Shown in pieces: positions 23,030 to 35,120 of a stretch of 64,000 bases of DNA. The translations under genes were made by a program, and so were the position numbers. The notes under the pieces are model-generated. The model ran no database searches, was not told where the DNA came from, and saw only the letters and a list, made by a program, of their open reading frames with translations. Origin of the DNA: Adiantum capillus-veneris (Eukaryota > Streptophyta > Polypodiopsida > Polypodiales > Pteridaceae); NCBI GenBank assembly GCA_014529385.2, contig CM043958.1, forward strand, positions 126,423,817-126,487,816, read 5' to 3'. Every line of letters begins with the position of its first letter. Position 1 is the stretch's first letter.

Positions 23030-23600
23030 AGGGTTATGTGAGCATGAGCCACTTTTATGGCTATAAGCAACTTTTTTGCAAATTCTTGTTCTCATGGACC
23101 ACAAAAAACCTCATCAAACCCTTTCAAGGATTTGTTCTCAAGGCATGTGGAGAATTGAAAAAAAATAGAAGTAAATATTTTCATGTAAAATTATTATTTT
23201 TAATAAGAGCCATCTTTTAGGTACAATCGAACAAAAATCACTCAAAAGTTTTGATACCCCATGTAGACCCTTTACAAATTTTCAAAGCACATTGAAACAT
23301 GTATAGAATGAGAATATATGCATACACTATTTTTTTTTAAAAACTGCTCAACTTGTTTTAGGCCTCAAATGCATGTATGTTGTTAAGTTTAAAACCTTGT
23401 TTTATGGCTTCTTACTATTTTTAGAAAATTAATTTTTTTAGGGATAAATGGTATGCTAGAATTTTTCTCTATGTCATGGGATCTCATTGGTATCCTATAA
23501 TCATGGTTTCTTGAAAGATAGGTAGTCCTAGGGCCAATTTTGTAGAATGAGGTGCCAAGCCAATATTGTGGCTCAAACACAAACCTTGTGTTAAACTCCA
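23030..23600 (+). repeat. dispersed repeat copy 1 (matches 51057-51660)
   Basis: GGGTTATGTGAGCATGAGCC, CTCATGGACCACAAAAAACC and GGTACAATCGAACAAAAATC, among other stretches, recur at 51057-51660 with scattered changes. It overlaps the end of the gypsy RNase H remnant, so it is probably that element's 3' region. Confidence 0.82.
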
Positions 23601-25300
23601 AGCTTCAAAATTCTTAAGCTGATTCTTCACTTGAAAAAACATATTTTTTAGCCTTGGGTTATTACTTGGCCACACCCCAAGTACTTGCTTAACCACCGAA
23701 AGAGCATCACCTCTCACCCTCACACGATGGATTCCAAGGTCAAGGAAAAGGTTGATCCCTTTCTCCAAAGTAGCATACTCAGGTTCATTGTTGCTTTATT
23801 CCGTAAGCTTCAAACTCCGTTTAGTTACCAAAGCACCTTGATGATCATAATTATAACACCTCCTGAAGCTTCACCATGTGATTTCCTGTAAAAGCCATCA
23901 AAAAACAATAGATAGACATTGTCAATGTCAGGAGCTTCCATGTGTTGCTTCTTCACCGCTTCCTCCTTAAGAAGAGGGATTTATTTATAATAAGATCATC
24001 CAATGTATCCCTTGTACTCTTCTCAACAAGAAAGGAGAATTGGAATTCCTGTAGCTCCACAATCCACTTCATGAGCCTCTTTGACAAAGTACGACTATTC
24101 ACCAATTGAGGTAAAAGAGTGTAGCTAGTGAGAGATGTGAATCATTTGGGGAGAAGGTAGTGCCTAAACCTTCTACATGCATATATTTCACTCACCATGA
24201 TGAGCTCCACCTCAGTATAGGCTCTTTACACCTCTAGCTTCACCCTGTTAGCACAATATATAGGCTTCATGTAGTGGGAGTTGTTACCTCATTGAAGAAG
24301 CATAGCTCCAATAGCATCCTCACCTACTGATGGATTCCCATAAGACACCCTATCTCAATTAGAAGATTGCATAGCACATAGAGAACCAAGAACCTCCTTG
24401 ATATCTTGAAAAACCTCTTCACATTCATTTGTCCATTGTAGAGGATCCAACCTTGCTACTTGTTGTAGAGGATAAAGAAGCTGAGAGGACAAAGGGATGA
24501 ACCTTGACATATACTTCACCTTTTAAATAAAAGTAGAATTATTCTTTGTATCCTTAGGTGATGGGAGGAGCATCAAAGCCTTCACTTTGTCAGGATCCGC
24601 TTCAAACTCATTCTCAGAGATCATATATGCCCCAAAAACTTCACTGTTGGTTGAGCAAGATGACACTTCTTTGGGTTGAGTTGACCTCCACTTTCATAAT
24701 ATTTATTCAATGCCATCCTAAGATTTGTAGAATTATCCTTTCTAGAGCTATAAACACAAAAGTCATCAATAAGATCCTTCACAAACTTATCAAGAACGGG
24801 AGAGAACACCTTATTGACACGCTTTTGGTACCATGCACAACCATTCATAAAACCAAAAGGAAGAACACACTAACAAAAGCATCCCCATGGTGTGATAAAT
24901 GTGGTTTTCATTTGATCTTCTAAATCCAAGGTGAGCTGAAAATATTCAAAGAACCATCACATACATTATACCTCTCATGCCCTGCAATGGAATCAAGTAT
25001 ATCGTCTATGAAAGAAAGAGGGTATGTATCTCTCTTCATGGATGCATTTAGAGGATTAAAATCAACACATATTCTCCACTTTCCATCCTTCTTGGGTGTG
25101 ACAACAACATGAATCACCCCTTTTGTAGTACTCACAAGACATATGAAACATGCTTTGAGAAGCTTGTCTATCTCTTTCTTTAAAGAATTAAGTTGTACCT
25201 GTCCCATTTTCCTTAGCTTTTAGCATATGGAATGAGATCCTTCCTTGATTGGAATGTGGATTTACTCCCCTTTGAAGCCTCTAATTTCCTCATAAGAAGT
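23484..25300 (-). pseudogene. decayed Ty3/gypsy pol: reverse transcriptase and RNase H
   Basis: On the minus strand, 25207-24920 reads as an early RT segment (PKKDGKWRICVDFNPLNA, then DTYPLSFIDDILDSIAGH). 24848-24621 follows with the active-site region DLIDDFCVYSSRKDN and the later motif NPKKCHLAQPTVKFLGHI. Residues expected between these are in other frames. Segments with RNase H character lie at 24500-24000. At 23768-23484 there is an RNase H-like fold segment (LGIHRVRVRGDALSVVKQVLG, with NNPRLKN), which looks like the extra RNase H of Tat/Ogre-type elements. Many stops; no LTR assigned. RT differs from the intact 39-48 kb element (VDFNPLNA against VDYRALNH), so this is another lineage. Confidence 0.75.
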
Positions 25301-26100
25301 GATAAATAAATGGGAAAATTGTTGTATCATATGTACGTACTTACCCTTCTCATAAGCATCAAATGACATCCAAACGTAATGAAACTTCTAGGACATGTTT
25401 ATAAGACCTAAGCACACATGCTTATGGTCTCAAACCCCACTTTAGGTCAAGTTCCAAAATCGCAATTATTAACAGTAGTGGATTTTTGACCTAGTCGTTT
25501 CGACCTAGAATGCATCTAAATGCTTAGCAATGATGCTCCAATACCCCGTCTATGCTTAGTTTTTTATTTGAAAGTGTAAATGCCTAGTTATGATGAATTT
25601 AGGCCGCGGGTCGACGATGCCAAAAACTAAAAAATATTGTGATGTGTTTACGTCAATGTGTAGAGCTCTTACATGCGGTTGCAATGCAACAAACACAGCT
25701 GCAAGGTGACAACCGAGGAGGGAGTAGGAAGCACGAGAAGGAGAGGAGTGAGTTCCGTTAGCTGACGCTGTGTATTTAATTATCCAAAACTTAATAATAA
25801 CTTACCAAAATTGGCTTTTATACCTTAGCCAAGGATTTCGGTGGTCAAAACTAATAATTGGGGAGTTCTACCAAAGATGGGTAATGACAAGTTGATACAA
25901 TCTAGAAGCTTGTATCCCTGGGTCATTAATACAGAGATTATCCGAGAAAACAGGAGTTATAATATTTCCGATTTATCAAAATAATAGTGTTTTACAATGA
26001 GAACTCCGAAAAATGGTATCTGTGTTAGATTGCTGCTAACAATATGGTAATTCATTGCTGTTGACAAACCTTCATTACTGAGCCTAGAATGGCCACAACC
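25301..26100. other. no gene seen
   Basis: No open frame with a signature; probably flank or upstream part of the gypsy remnant. Confidence 0.35.
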
Positions 26101-26134
26101 CGATGCGTGGTCACTTTTCTTAGTAAAGGAGAAG

Positions 26135-26754
26135 ATGCTTTCTGATATTTTATCCTTATTTAAATTTGGGAAGTCTTCTAGCTCAGTAGGGCTCAGTTGG
26201 TGCTGCCCCGTGCATGTTTTTGTACACTTGTTTACGACATTGCCATTCAGTATCACACCTACTATGTTTTGTAGCAAGAATGTTATGTATAAAGCACTAA
26301 AATTGGTATTTGGAGATAATTAGGAAATGGTTCAAGGAGTGCACCAAGGAGATAAATACAAGTGTAAGGTGGGGGCTTCAGGTATAGGGATACGATATTT
26401 GAAAGTGCACACTACTGTGTACTTACGTTTTCACTATGAGTGTTGGACATGTAAGAGTGGAAAGTTACCCTTACAATCCAATGTTGCTAATTTTGTGACA
26501 TTTGACATGCCCATTACTTTGTCAAAGGTTGTTTCTGAGATTGTGCAAGTAAGTGAACAATGGACTCTCACCAACATACGGGAAAACTTGATTATCTTGG
26601 ACTACAAAGATATCAAAGGTGCTTACTTTTGTATCAATCGGCAAAAGGTTAGTTCAATTTTTATGTTGTCTACATGTGCCAATTGTTAGTCTTATTAAAA
26701 GCATTTTTGTTGTTTCAGATTGGTACCCACATGGAGGCCATGAAAGCAAAATAG
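26135..26754 (+). pseudogene. unrecognised spliced coding remnant
   Basis: The main segment starts with MVQGVHQGDKYKCKVGASG (26327) and includes a CxxC (YECWTCKSGK), FDMPITLSKVVSEIV and ENLIILDYKDIK. It runs to a donor (CAAAAG^GTTAGT at 26648), and a frame-compatible acceptor (TTTCAG at 26718) leads to a short last exon ending HMEAMKAK at the stop 26752-26754. An in-frame TAG at 26321-26323 separates an upstream open stretch (from 26135) in the same frame. I cannot assign a family. Amino-acid composition and splice sites suggest a once-real exon, perhaps gene capture by a transposon. Confidence 0.45.
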
Positions 26755-26997
26755 GAGTGGAGGATTGGCAGTGTACTGTCTTTAAATTTATCTGATAGAT
26801 TAATGTAATTGGCTCTAATGCCATGTTGTAAAGAATTCTATTTAATGGAAATTCCAAACTTTTTTTTCATTATAATATCACCTTCATTGACTAAGTTTTT
26901 TAAATTGTGTTTGGGTGTTTGTGTGCACACCCATGTGTGTTTGTATGTATATCAAAGAGCTTTGGGATGGTATCTTTTTTCGTAGCGGGCCGCGGGC

Positions 26998-27020
26998 GGG
27001 GGGGGGGGGGGGGGGGGGGG
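26998..27020. repeat. poly-G run (23)
   Basis: Twenty-three G in a row following GGGC. Such runs are prone to length error in assembly. Confidence 0.9.
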
Positions 27021-27110
27021 TACATAAAGAGGTGGGGGGTTCTTATTTGTCTCTGAACGCTTGAGAGTGAGACAGACAGAAAGACACACACAGAGAGAAA
27101 GACTAAGAGA

Positions 27111-27226
<116 letters not shown>

Positions 27227-27508
27227 TCACCATGGTAGCACATGCTAGCAAATACTCCTCCCACACAACAGAAGCATTGAAAGAGCCACATACCCCCTTT
27301 TGTGGTTCCTTCTTTTCCTAGAGGACACCGAATATGTTGGATGCAATGATCTTCATGGCTTCTTCACACACAGAGTGGATTTACAAAAAACCATGCAACT
27401 CCACAATGACACTTTTCACGCCATCATAGAGTATATGCATGTACATACACTCAAGTATGTTGTGAACTTTGAAGAAAACACCATGTTGTGATTGCCATGT
27501 GATCTGCT

Positions 27509-28608
27509 TTGCTACATCCACAAGGGCAAAACTGCATTTTCAAACTAGCCTATTTTGAGGCGATTGCAAAAGAGGCAAACCACTTTCGCCAAGTGACAAA
27601 GGAAGTTGAAAACTCCTTTAAGATGTGCAAAATTGGGCAATCTTTCTTGTCCAACATTGCCACTCTCTTCTTCTTTGTCAAAAAATGCGGAGCCCTTCTT
27701 GGAGGAGATGGAGATCCCACATCTGGCAGTGGGTAGGGTGCTTTCGGATCGTACAAATATCCCAAGATCACCCCTATAGATGTCCAAAGTGAGAAAATAA
27801 TGCAAGCGGCCACCGAATATCCCCACAACTTGGAAGAGGCAGTTACAGTGAGAGCAGATTGCGGACACCTCCGAGGTGTCCGACCCTAAGAGCCGTGACC
27901 CTGCTGCAATTCCAAAAGTGGAGATTAGACGTCTCAGCAACATAATTATAGAAGATAAAGAGTATTTATTCTTACACAATTTGGAAAAGGCTATTGGTGT
28001 CCGGCTAGATGAGTGTCTTAGACTCATATGCACCAAGATGGAGTTCCCCCTTGATCCTACACCAGAAGCTACATATGACAAGCTGCTTCCATTGGGGGAC
28101 TCTATTGCTGACACAATAGCACTAGTGACAACCGATATTCTTGTTGTAGAGTGCAGAGTGAAGTCACGGATGAGGACTTTGTTGCAACACAAGCCAGGGT
28201 TGTTGCCAACAAAACTCCTATCTACCTCAACTCGCCTGGTTCGCGGAGCCCCCGCAAGGTTGATGAGAGCAAATCCTCTATCAACCTTGGAGCCGCACCA
28301 ACTATGGATGATGAGGAGAAGCAACAAGATGTAATACTAAGCATATTTTACGTTAATAATTCAACCTTTATTCTTTGCTTTTGGTTATTTCCATTTTTTA
28401 AGGATGTTTTGGACATGGACCTGTGGGCTAGTTGGAAGGGGGGGAGCGCAGAGTGTTTAGGCCTCATATAGCCCTTGCACACTACATCGGTAAACTACCA
28501 ATGCAGGATGTGTGCATCATACACAAGGATTTCTCCCCCAAGGACCATTTTGTTTTGTGGGTGCTTAAGGCCGCAAGTAAACTTCTATGCTTAGCCACCA
28601 TCCCTTAA
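27509..28608 (+). pseudogene. unrecognised coding remnant in several frames
   Basis: Four stretches read like protein on the plus strand. 27509-27736 has YFEAIAKEANHFRQVTKEVE. 27876-28150 has RLSNIIIEDKEYLFLHNLEK and FPLDPTPEATYDKLLPLGD. 28151-28330 has DEDFVATQARVVANKTPIYL and ends in an acidic EEKQQD before a possible intron. 28445-28608 has PHIALAHYIGKLPMQDVCII and KDHFVLWVLKAASKLLC. They lie in different frames with stops between, so it is a decayed gene or transposon. I recognise no domain. Its minus-strand open frame (28327-27545) is a shadow. Confidence 0.45.
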
Positions 28609-29616
28609 ACAACCCATGTAATTATTCAAGTGATAAAATCACTTGCAATTTCCACTTTTGACATTGGTTTCACTACAAAGTCATGACACGCATAGCACTT
28701 TGTTAAGCCTTGGGGGTTGAGAGTGCCCAAGCTATAGCTGCTTCTGTGATTACATCTATTATATCTAATGCTATAGAACGTTGTAGAGAGATCGCAAAGC
28801 GCCTCCTATCAAAAGATAGTTAAGACGGATGTACAAGCTTTTCAAATAAAAATTAACTTTCTTATCCATGAGATTTTGCAAAGTTCAATTTACTGATTTG
28901 ATCATGTTCAATGACAAGGCAATCTGTGAAAATTCTACCCATTTGTAATATGTATTAACTATTTGAATGTTGATTTTGTACATTGGAAAAAATTTGTCCA
29001 AAAATTGGCATATAAATTACATTTTTGTACAATAGAACAAAGGCAATGAGAAAATGCCCTGCAAGACTGTTGTCTGGCCAAATCTCGTTGCCTTGTGGAA
29101 ACCCTTGGGATTCACTCTATATACAAAATAGGACGCCACCTACCAGCAAACAACTTTGATAAAACCCCTATGTACAACTTATATTAGGGAATATAACCCC
29201 CCTTTCTACGTTTATAAGATAATCAATGAAGAAAACTATCATACCCCTATCTTACATGTAAAATTTAGGTCTCACATGATCTAACTAAGTAAAACTAGTC
29301 AAAGAGTGTGTAGCATAATGACTAGCAATGTACTATAGAACCACTTCTATTGATAACTAGATGTACCTTCAATGTTTCTAAGTTTGACTTTTGAACTATG
29401 TGCCCGATCAGGATGCACTCTAGCTACTCGTCCAATTCTGACCCATCCAAAGCTAGTGTAAATCAACCCTTGACCTGCTCCAAATCAACCCTTATCTATG
29501 ATTGGCTTGATGCAAAATTTGATGTGTGACCTAATAAAAAACTTCCCCAAAATTCATTTGAGTTCTAGTGCACACCGGTGATCAATCGTTACAAGTAATC
29601 AACCCGAGTCATGCCT

Positions 29617-29647
<31 letters not shown>

Positions 29648-30271
29648 CTTATTTTTTAACTTAGGAGATAAATTATTGGAGGCCTGCCCCTAACTTATAC
29701 ATTTATGTAACTTGTAAAAAAAAGCCCCTCCCCTACACTTACCTGGTACGGTAAGTTTTCCATTGTGAATCCCCCCGGTGTGGAAACAACCAATTTGGCC
29801 AATATTGCCATATTCTGGCAATTGCAAAGCAATTTTTTAACCTAATGGACAATTTCAAGCCATTCCAAAAAAAAAATAGCCTTAGTTGCCATCATCTAAG
29901 CTATGCCTACCATCTAGAGAACCTTTTGTACAGTTGATTATCATCTCACCTTCTTCCATTTAACAAAATAGATGTAGACAAATATAAACATTAACTGTGG
30001 ACATTAAGTATACATAGAGTGACAAAAAGAGACGTGATTTTATTTGTCACAAAGTGAAAATACATTGAGTTCCCAAGAAAACTTGAATCCAGTACAAGGG
30101 TTCCAAAGCAAGCTTGATTCCAATACAACAGTTAGTTACAAAAAGAGGTTTTGACATCAGAGGGTATCACTCACGCCTCAGGTGATGTGCAAACTGCATG
30201 TCCTTGGTCATGATTGTTACAAGCTTGGCATGGACAGCACATAAAAACGAAGAGATTGACCAAATAAGCCT
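28609..30271. other. 1.7 kb without a gene; contains a 28-base poly-C run
   Basis: AT-rich sequence with no signature. The poly-C run is at 29617-29644. Confidence 0.5.
29617..29644. repeat. poly-C run (28)
   Basis: Twenty-eight C in a row; true length uncertain in any assembly. Confidence 0.9.
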
Positions 30272-30289
30272 CTATAGCCTCCTAAATTG

Positions 30290-30896
30290 ATTTGAAAGAA
30301 ATTGCAGACATCCAAATCTATATGTTGTAGCTTTGTAGCACTTCCTTACATGTCCATGCGAATGGTGATTTCCTGATACGCAAGTCCGATGTCTTCTGGT
30401 AATTCCGGATTTTAGCAAATGCTCGACAAAACCATTGTGCTCTTTGAGGACGTCGGCGTTGTGGGGGTCTCTCAGGTCCTTGTGGTTGTGCTCTTTGCGG
30501 CTTCCTGTAGAATTTTGACTTGCAATGGTTCTTGGGAGATGGCTTGGGAGCATCTTCATCCAGATCATAATATTCATAATTACTACTTCACTCATCATTG
30601 TTGGGTTGATCAATAGGCATGGCACCCATTCCCCTAGGCAATGACTTGCCGGCCACAAATTGGCGACCTAAGCCAGATAGCATCATGACCATCCGGCCTG
30701 GCAACGTCTTTTCGCCCACCCTATGAGTCACTGGGATGTCCTCCCCTTTCCACAGAAGACGCTCATCGGGCGTGTTTGTCTCTGTGCGTTCCGGGTCAGG
30801 TAGCTCTTTTGGTTGCCAATTTGCACGCATCTTATACCTTTTGTGCACCTCATTAGTCTTTGGATTCTTCTTTGTAATCTATTTTGTACTTGCCAT
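30290..30896 (-). pseudogene. small basic protein gene with its own TATA box, frameshifted
   Basis: The start ATG is at 30896-30894, about 90 bp downstream of a TATATAAA box. Codon 6 is TAG. Reading on, the protein is Lys/Arg/Pro-rich (KKNPKTNEVHKRYKMRANWQ, then ELPDPERTETNTPDERLLWK) and includes VGEKTLPGRMVMMLSGLGRQ. Near 30590 the frame is lost, and another frame continues with EDAPKPSPKNH and a very basic Gln/Arg-rich tail down to about 30320. No family recognised. The short, basic character and position downstream of the larger minus-strand gene suggest the second gene of a transposon, possibly a DNA- or RNA-binding accessory protein; that is inference. Confidence 0.5.
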
Positions 30897-30986
30897 CTAG
30901 AAAGTTCGTTTAGGGGGCTTCTTAGGGCTTGTTGTGTTCGGTGATGGAGGGAGTGTTATGTGTTTGGGAATGGGGGTTTTTCCCTC

Positions 30987-30994
30987 TTTATATA
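30987..30994 (-). promoter_or_regulatory. TATA box of the small basic gene
   Basis: Minus strand TATATAAA followed by AGAGGG, about 90 bp before the ATG. Confidence 0.65.
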
Positions 30995-31428
30995 GGGTGG
31001 CCATGTAAGGGTGGGTTCACATGGTGGAAGAGAGCCGCTAAAAGAACAACAAAATAATCTTTTGAATTACAAAACCACATGAAATTACAGAATTATTCAA
31101 ACACACAAAGTGGAACGTCTACTTGTAAAATTCCATAAACAATCAAACAACAAAAACACTTGATCCAAAGAAAGAGAGGATTGCAAGAAAATATGAGTAA
31201 TGCTCAGATTACGGGGATAACATGTGCATCCAAGTGCAATGAATTTTCCATTATCATGAGATTCTAAATACATCTACTACCTCCTGGCACAAACTTTTCC
31301 CACCCTAGTCCTTGATGCTTGCCACACTGCATACCGTGTCGGACATTGTGAGGATCTCCAACACTCTAAGGAACAAACATGGGATAGTGGATGGGCTTCT
31401 TTTGCCAAGTGCAATGACCCTTGCACGT

Positions 31429-34103
31429 TTAATCAAAATTTTGCATCCAAAAGTGGTACGGTAAAACCAATTGAACAGTTCTTGAAGATATCAAGAGTGC
31501 ACTAAACCCCCTCCATGTCTTGTATTTCTTGAAGTAGACACCCCTGGCACAATAGTGTGACTTCTCCATACCCTGTGTGCTCCAAAGATCCACTGAACCA
31601 TACATGTTCTTAAAGTATGCACCATGGGTATAGAGGATGTGCTGCCCATAAAGCCATAACACATCGATGATCAAAACTAAAGCATAGTACAGACCAAGTC
31701 GGAATAGCAAGCACTCAACATATATGTGTAATGTTTGATTCATCCCATACAGTGACAACTACCTTTGTCTCCACCACCAAATTATGGAATTCTTGTCGTT
31801 GCTTATTGGTTGTGCTTGCAAACCATAGTATCATCATCATCTTGTTGAATACCACCCAAACATGTTTTTAGCTAAGCACAACACTTGCATTGCTATGATT
31901 GTTCGTTGCATACTTTCAAAGATCCTTCCACAACTCCCATCCACCTTTAGATATTGATGTTCCTGAAACAACACTACTTTCCTTGGACCAAACCCTCTTC
32001 AAAAAATGCCTTGCCTTGAGTCCACTCATAGACACTTGCATTGTTATTTTGTGCAACAATGGAGGTGTTGATCCCATGACAACCTATTGAATTTAAGAGC
32101 CCTTCCACTTTTGAGATAGCATCAAGCAACCTCTCCGCCGCATGCTTCATTTAAAGGCATAATAAATATGAAGTTTTAATCAACGATCAAAGATGCACAT
32201 AAAAGCATAAAGTGTGCAAAAAAAAGCACATTTTTGAGAGGGAAATTAATTATAGGGTTCCATTCACTGTCTTTTGTGGTACAATTGGGCTCCTCCAGCA
32301 TAAAACATCATAGCATCAAATGCTCCCACACACGTGTAATTTGTGAATTCATCTTCCTCTATTTTGTCAACTATTATAATTTTGCATGCATTCCCCGTAT
32401 AGCCCTTAATGCAGAGTGGAAAAGGATACAAATCTCCAGCCCCTTGTTTGCACCCTAGAATGCACTTGATTGTTTTCAAACTGCCACCTAAGTGCCAGTC
32501 AACTTCAAACTCCCCTATGCCATCTACCTAGAGTTTTTCCCCAGCTAGTTGTGCCTTAATGATATTTGTTATCCATAGCATGCATTCAAAGTTCCAAGTA
32601 AGCCTTCCATGGGTCTACTTGGGAACCTCAATAGCACTAAGCCACCAAATTTCTTTCTTTGACTGCACACTGAAAGATGGTGTATCATCCTCGTTCATAG
32701 CTTTACGTTTTGCATGAAATAATGCCTCATTCATGAGAGTAATGCTCACCCTTTCTAGTCTTCGTGTCCTCACAATTTGACACTCATCTAGCTTGAGCGC
32801 AAACGCCAACTTTGAACCTAGCACTACAAAATGTCCAAGATAACATAAGAAAAACCATAATTTGAAAAAAAAAATGCATTACTGTAGCCTCACCATTTAG
32901 TGGTACACCATAAAAATGTATCATTTCCATTTGAATCCTTCTCAAATCAACAAAAATATTATTTGACATTGAGTAAGGAAATCCCTTGTCCACCTTGTCT
33001 GCACCTACGCTTGCATGTCATGTTTCTTAACTCCTTTTGACCACTTGGTAAAGATGGATGAAGACATTATCTCTTCTATGTGCAAATAGCCTCCTACTCA
33101 AAAGTACACATCCTTGTTTGAGGCCTTCTTAGCAAGATTGACCTTAAGTGGTATAGTAAAAACATTTTTAGTAATTCCTCTTTCCCTTAAAGAATCCTTA
33201 AGGAGACCATATAATGCAACGTATCCCTTAGTACTAATTCCAACTTCATCACAAGCCTTCTGTACATCAACATCACTCACAAGACTTGAAACTTTTGCAT
33301 CACCTCCTTTGTGATAGCATTGTTTAAATGTTTTGCATTTGGTGCTTGTAAAAGGGCTACGACATCTGATTTCTTGAGGCACAAACTTAACAAATGGATG
33401 CGATCCTCTTGGATGTGGCCACCACACAGCTCTTGGATAAAATTGCAACAAGAATGAACAAAAACATTACCACAAAATTCCTACAAGAATGGACAAAAAC
33501 ATTACCACAAAAGCATACATTGGAGCGTAGCAAAATGTACCTTGTAGCTATAACCCTTGTTTTTCTAGCACCACCTTTGAGGGCTAAAGTCTCTATGGTA
33601 TTGAAGATCCTCTTACGTTCCTTTGTACCTAAGGGCGTCTTTTTAAGATACAGGATATTATCTTCAAGCTTCACAATCTTAGCATCCTTCTCTTCCACCT
33701 GTAGCTTAAGGGTTTCCACTTCCTCCTCTGCATGAACGATCCTTTCACACAATCAGCTAGTGGTATGGGAAAGAAGTTTATATTTATGCAAAGACCATTG
33801 TGCATTGTCAGCTCCAATAGCCGACAATTGTAAGAATGAAGCAAGGCTATTGAATTTTGGATACACATTGATGACTGGATCATTAGGGTAGAGGAAACCA
33901 TGCACCCAAAGGTCCACATTGGTGTGACTTGCACCACAGCGTTGTTGTGCAGTTTGCAAGTAATGATGCTTTGAGGGTGCAAAGGCCTTTGGCAACCGAA
34001 CATGTAGAGAAATCGTCTTCAAACTTGAAAATCTTGCTGTGGATGGGAGGTTTGTAATATCGCCTAGCTCCATGGCAAGGGGAATAAACCTGACATCAAG
34101 CAA
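31429..34103 (-). pseudogene. large transposase-like gene of an unassigned element, decayed
   Basis: Pieces run in order on the minus strand. 34103-33753 starts with Met and has KTISLHVRLPKAFAPSKHHY; it ends at an in-frame TGA (33755-33753) after which the same frame continues as a coiled coil (EEEVETLKLQVEEKDAKIVK) to about 33530. 33370-33098 has VQKACDEVGISTKGYVALYG and TKNVFTIPLKVNL. 32993-32900 has NNIFVDLRRIQMEMIHFYG. 32824-32615 has KLDECQIVRTRRLERV and FSVQSKKEIWWLSAIE. 32479-32264 has KTIKCILGCKQGAGDLYPFP with CxLC-like spacing. 31758-31429 has MYGSVDLWSTQGMEKSHY and a basic end. The general plan (a central block with single Asp/Trp landmarks, then a Cys pair, then a WSTQGMEKSH segment) looks like a transposase, but I cannot place the superfamily. 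Some gaps may be introns. Confidence 0.55.
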
Positions 34104-34370
34104 GAGTGGAGAGCTGCAGCAGAGCCTCAGAGTTGAGAGGTGAGCTATGGAGTGAAGAGCTATGGGATGGAGAGCTGCAGGAGATGTACGGAGTGGAGAG
34201 GAGAGCTATGGAGAGGAGAGCTACAGAGTGGAGAGTTATGGGGGGAAGATCTGCAACAAAGCTATGGAGTGGACCTGCAACAAGGACAGGGAAGGAGGAA
34301 GAGTGTGTCCTGAAAAGTAGGAGAGAGAAGAGAGAGAGAGAGGGGAGTGATTTAGGAAGGAAATAAAAAA
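34104..34370. repeat. imperfect GAGAGCTATGGAG minisatellite and GA-rich tract upstream of the minus-strand gene
   Basis: Words such as GAGAGCTRYGGAGTGGAGAG recur about every 15-25 bp from 34110 to 34280, then GAGAGAGAAG. It lies in the presumed promoter or 5' leader of the 34103 gene. Confidence 0.7.
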
Positions 34371-35120
34371 AGTGGAAAGTTTGATATTTTGTAGGTTTAC
34401 CAATGATATTTTAAGAGATGATTTTTGGGTATACATATAGGTTGGGGAAAGGTTTTGAGTAAAAATGAGGTTTTTTTGTTTTTTTTTTAAAGTGATTTTT
34501 TGGGCTGAGGCTATGGACGCCCTTAATGCTGTGGCAAAAGAAAGGGGGGAGGATAGTTATTGTCATAAGCACCACCACTCTTTTGGGTAGAGAGAGAATG
34601 TACCTATCCTCCCTCCATAGCCTCTATTTCAACCTACAAAAAGACTATGACAGCTTTTAAAAATCCTATGAGAATACCCTCATTCAATGTCCTTGTCTCC
34701 TAAATCACACACCTTTTTAGCCTTAATCCCTTTATATTAGGGATCCTTACAAGGCCCTTTTGGGGTTCATCTTTTTCCTAATGCCCTCTTGTCCAAAACA
34801 GACGCACGATAAATTTTTTACAAATGAAATCAAAACTTGTCGAACATTTTGGATTTAGAATGTACTCATCGAGATCTATCTATTGATATATAGCATGCAA
34901 TCAGATTTCTTATGTTCTAGAAGATTCCATTTTTGATGTAAATGGAATCTCTTCCCACATTTTAGCTTCAAAGGGGAGGCCATAATTCTACAAACAACTC
35001 CAAATTTGTCAAAATTTGGAGATACGAACATACTTTCTAACATCTTTTCGATGATATGCTGGTTTTGACACAGCATTTATGTACTTCACCGGGTTGCCCA
35101 CTTTGGACAAGAGAGGCAAA
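34371..35120. other. no gene seen
   Basis: Contains long T runs and a TATATG-like word at 34430-34440; nothing else recognised. Confidence 0.4.

Noticed and set aside
27545-28327. 260-codon minus-strand frame
   Set aside because: The plus strand in the same place has better protein character (acidic and basic helices and a splice-like end), and the minus-strand protein has no family signature; judged a shadow.
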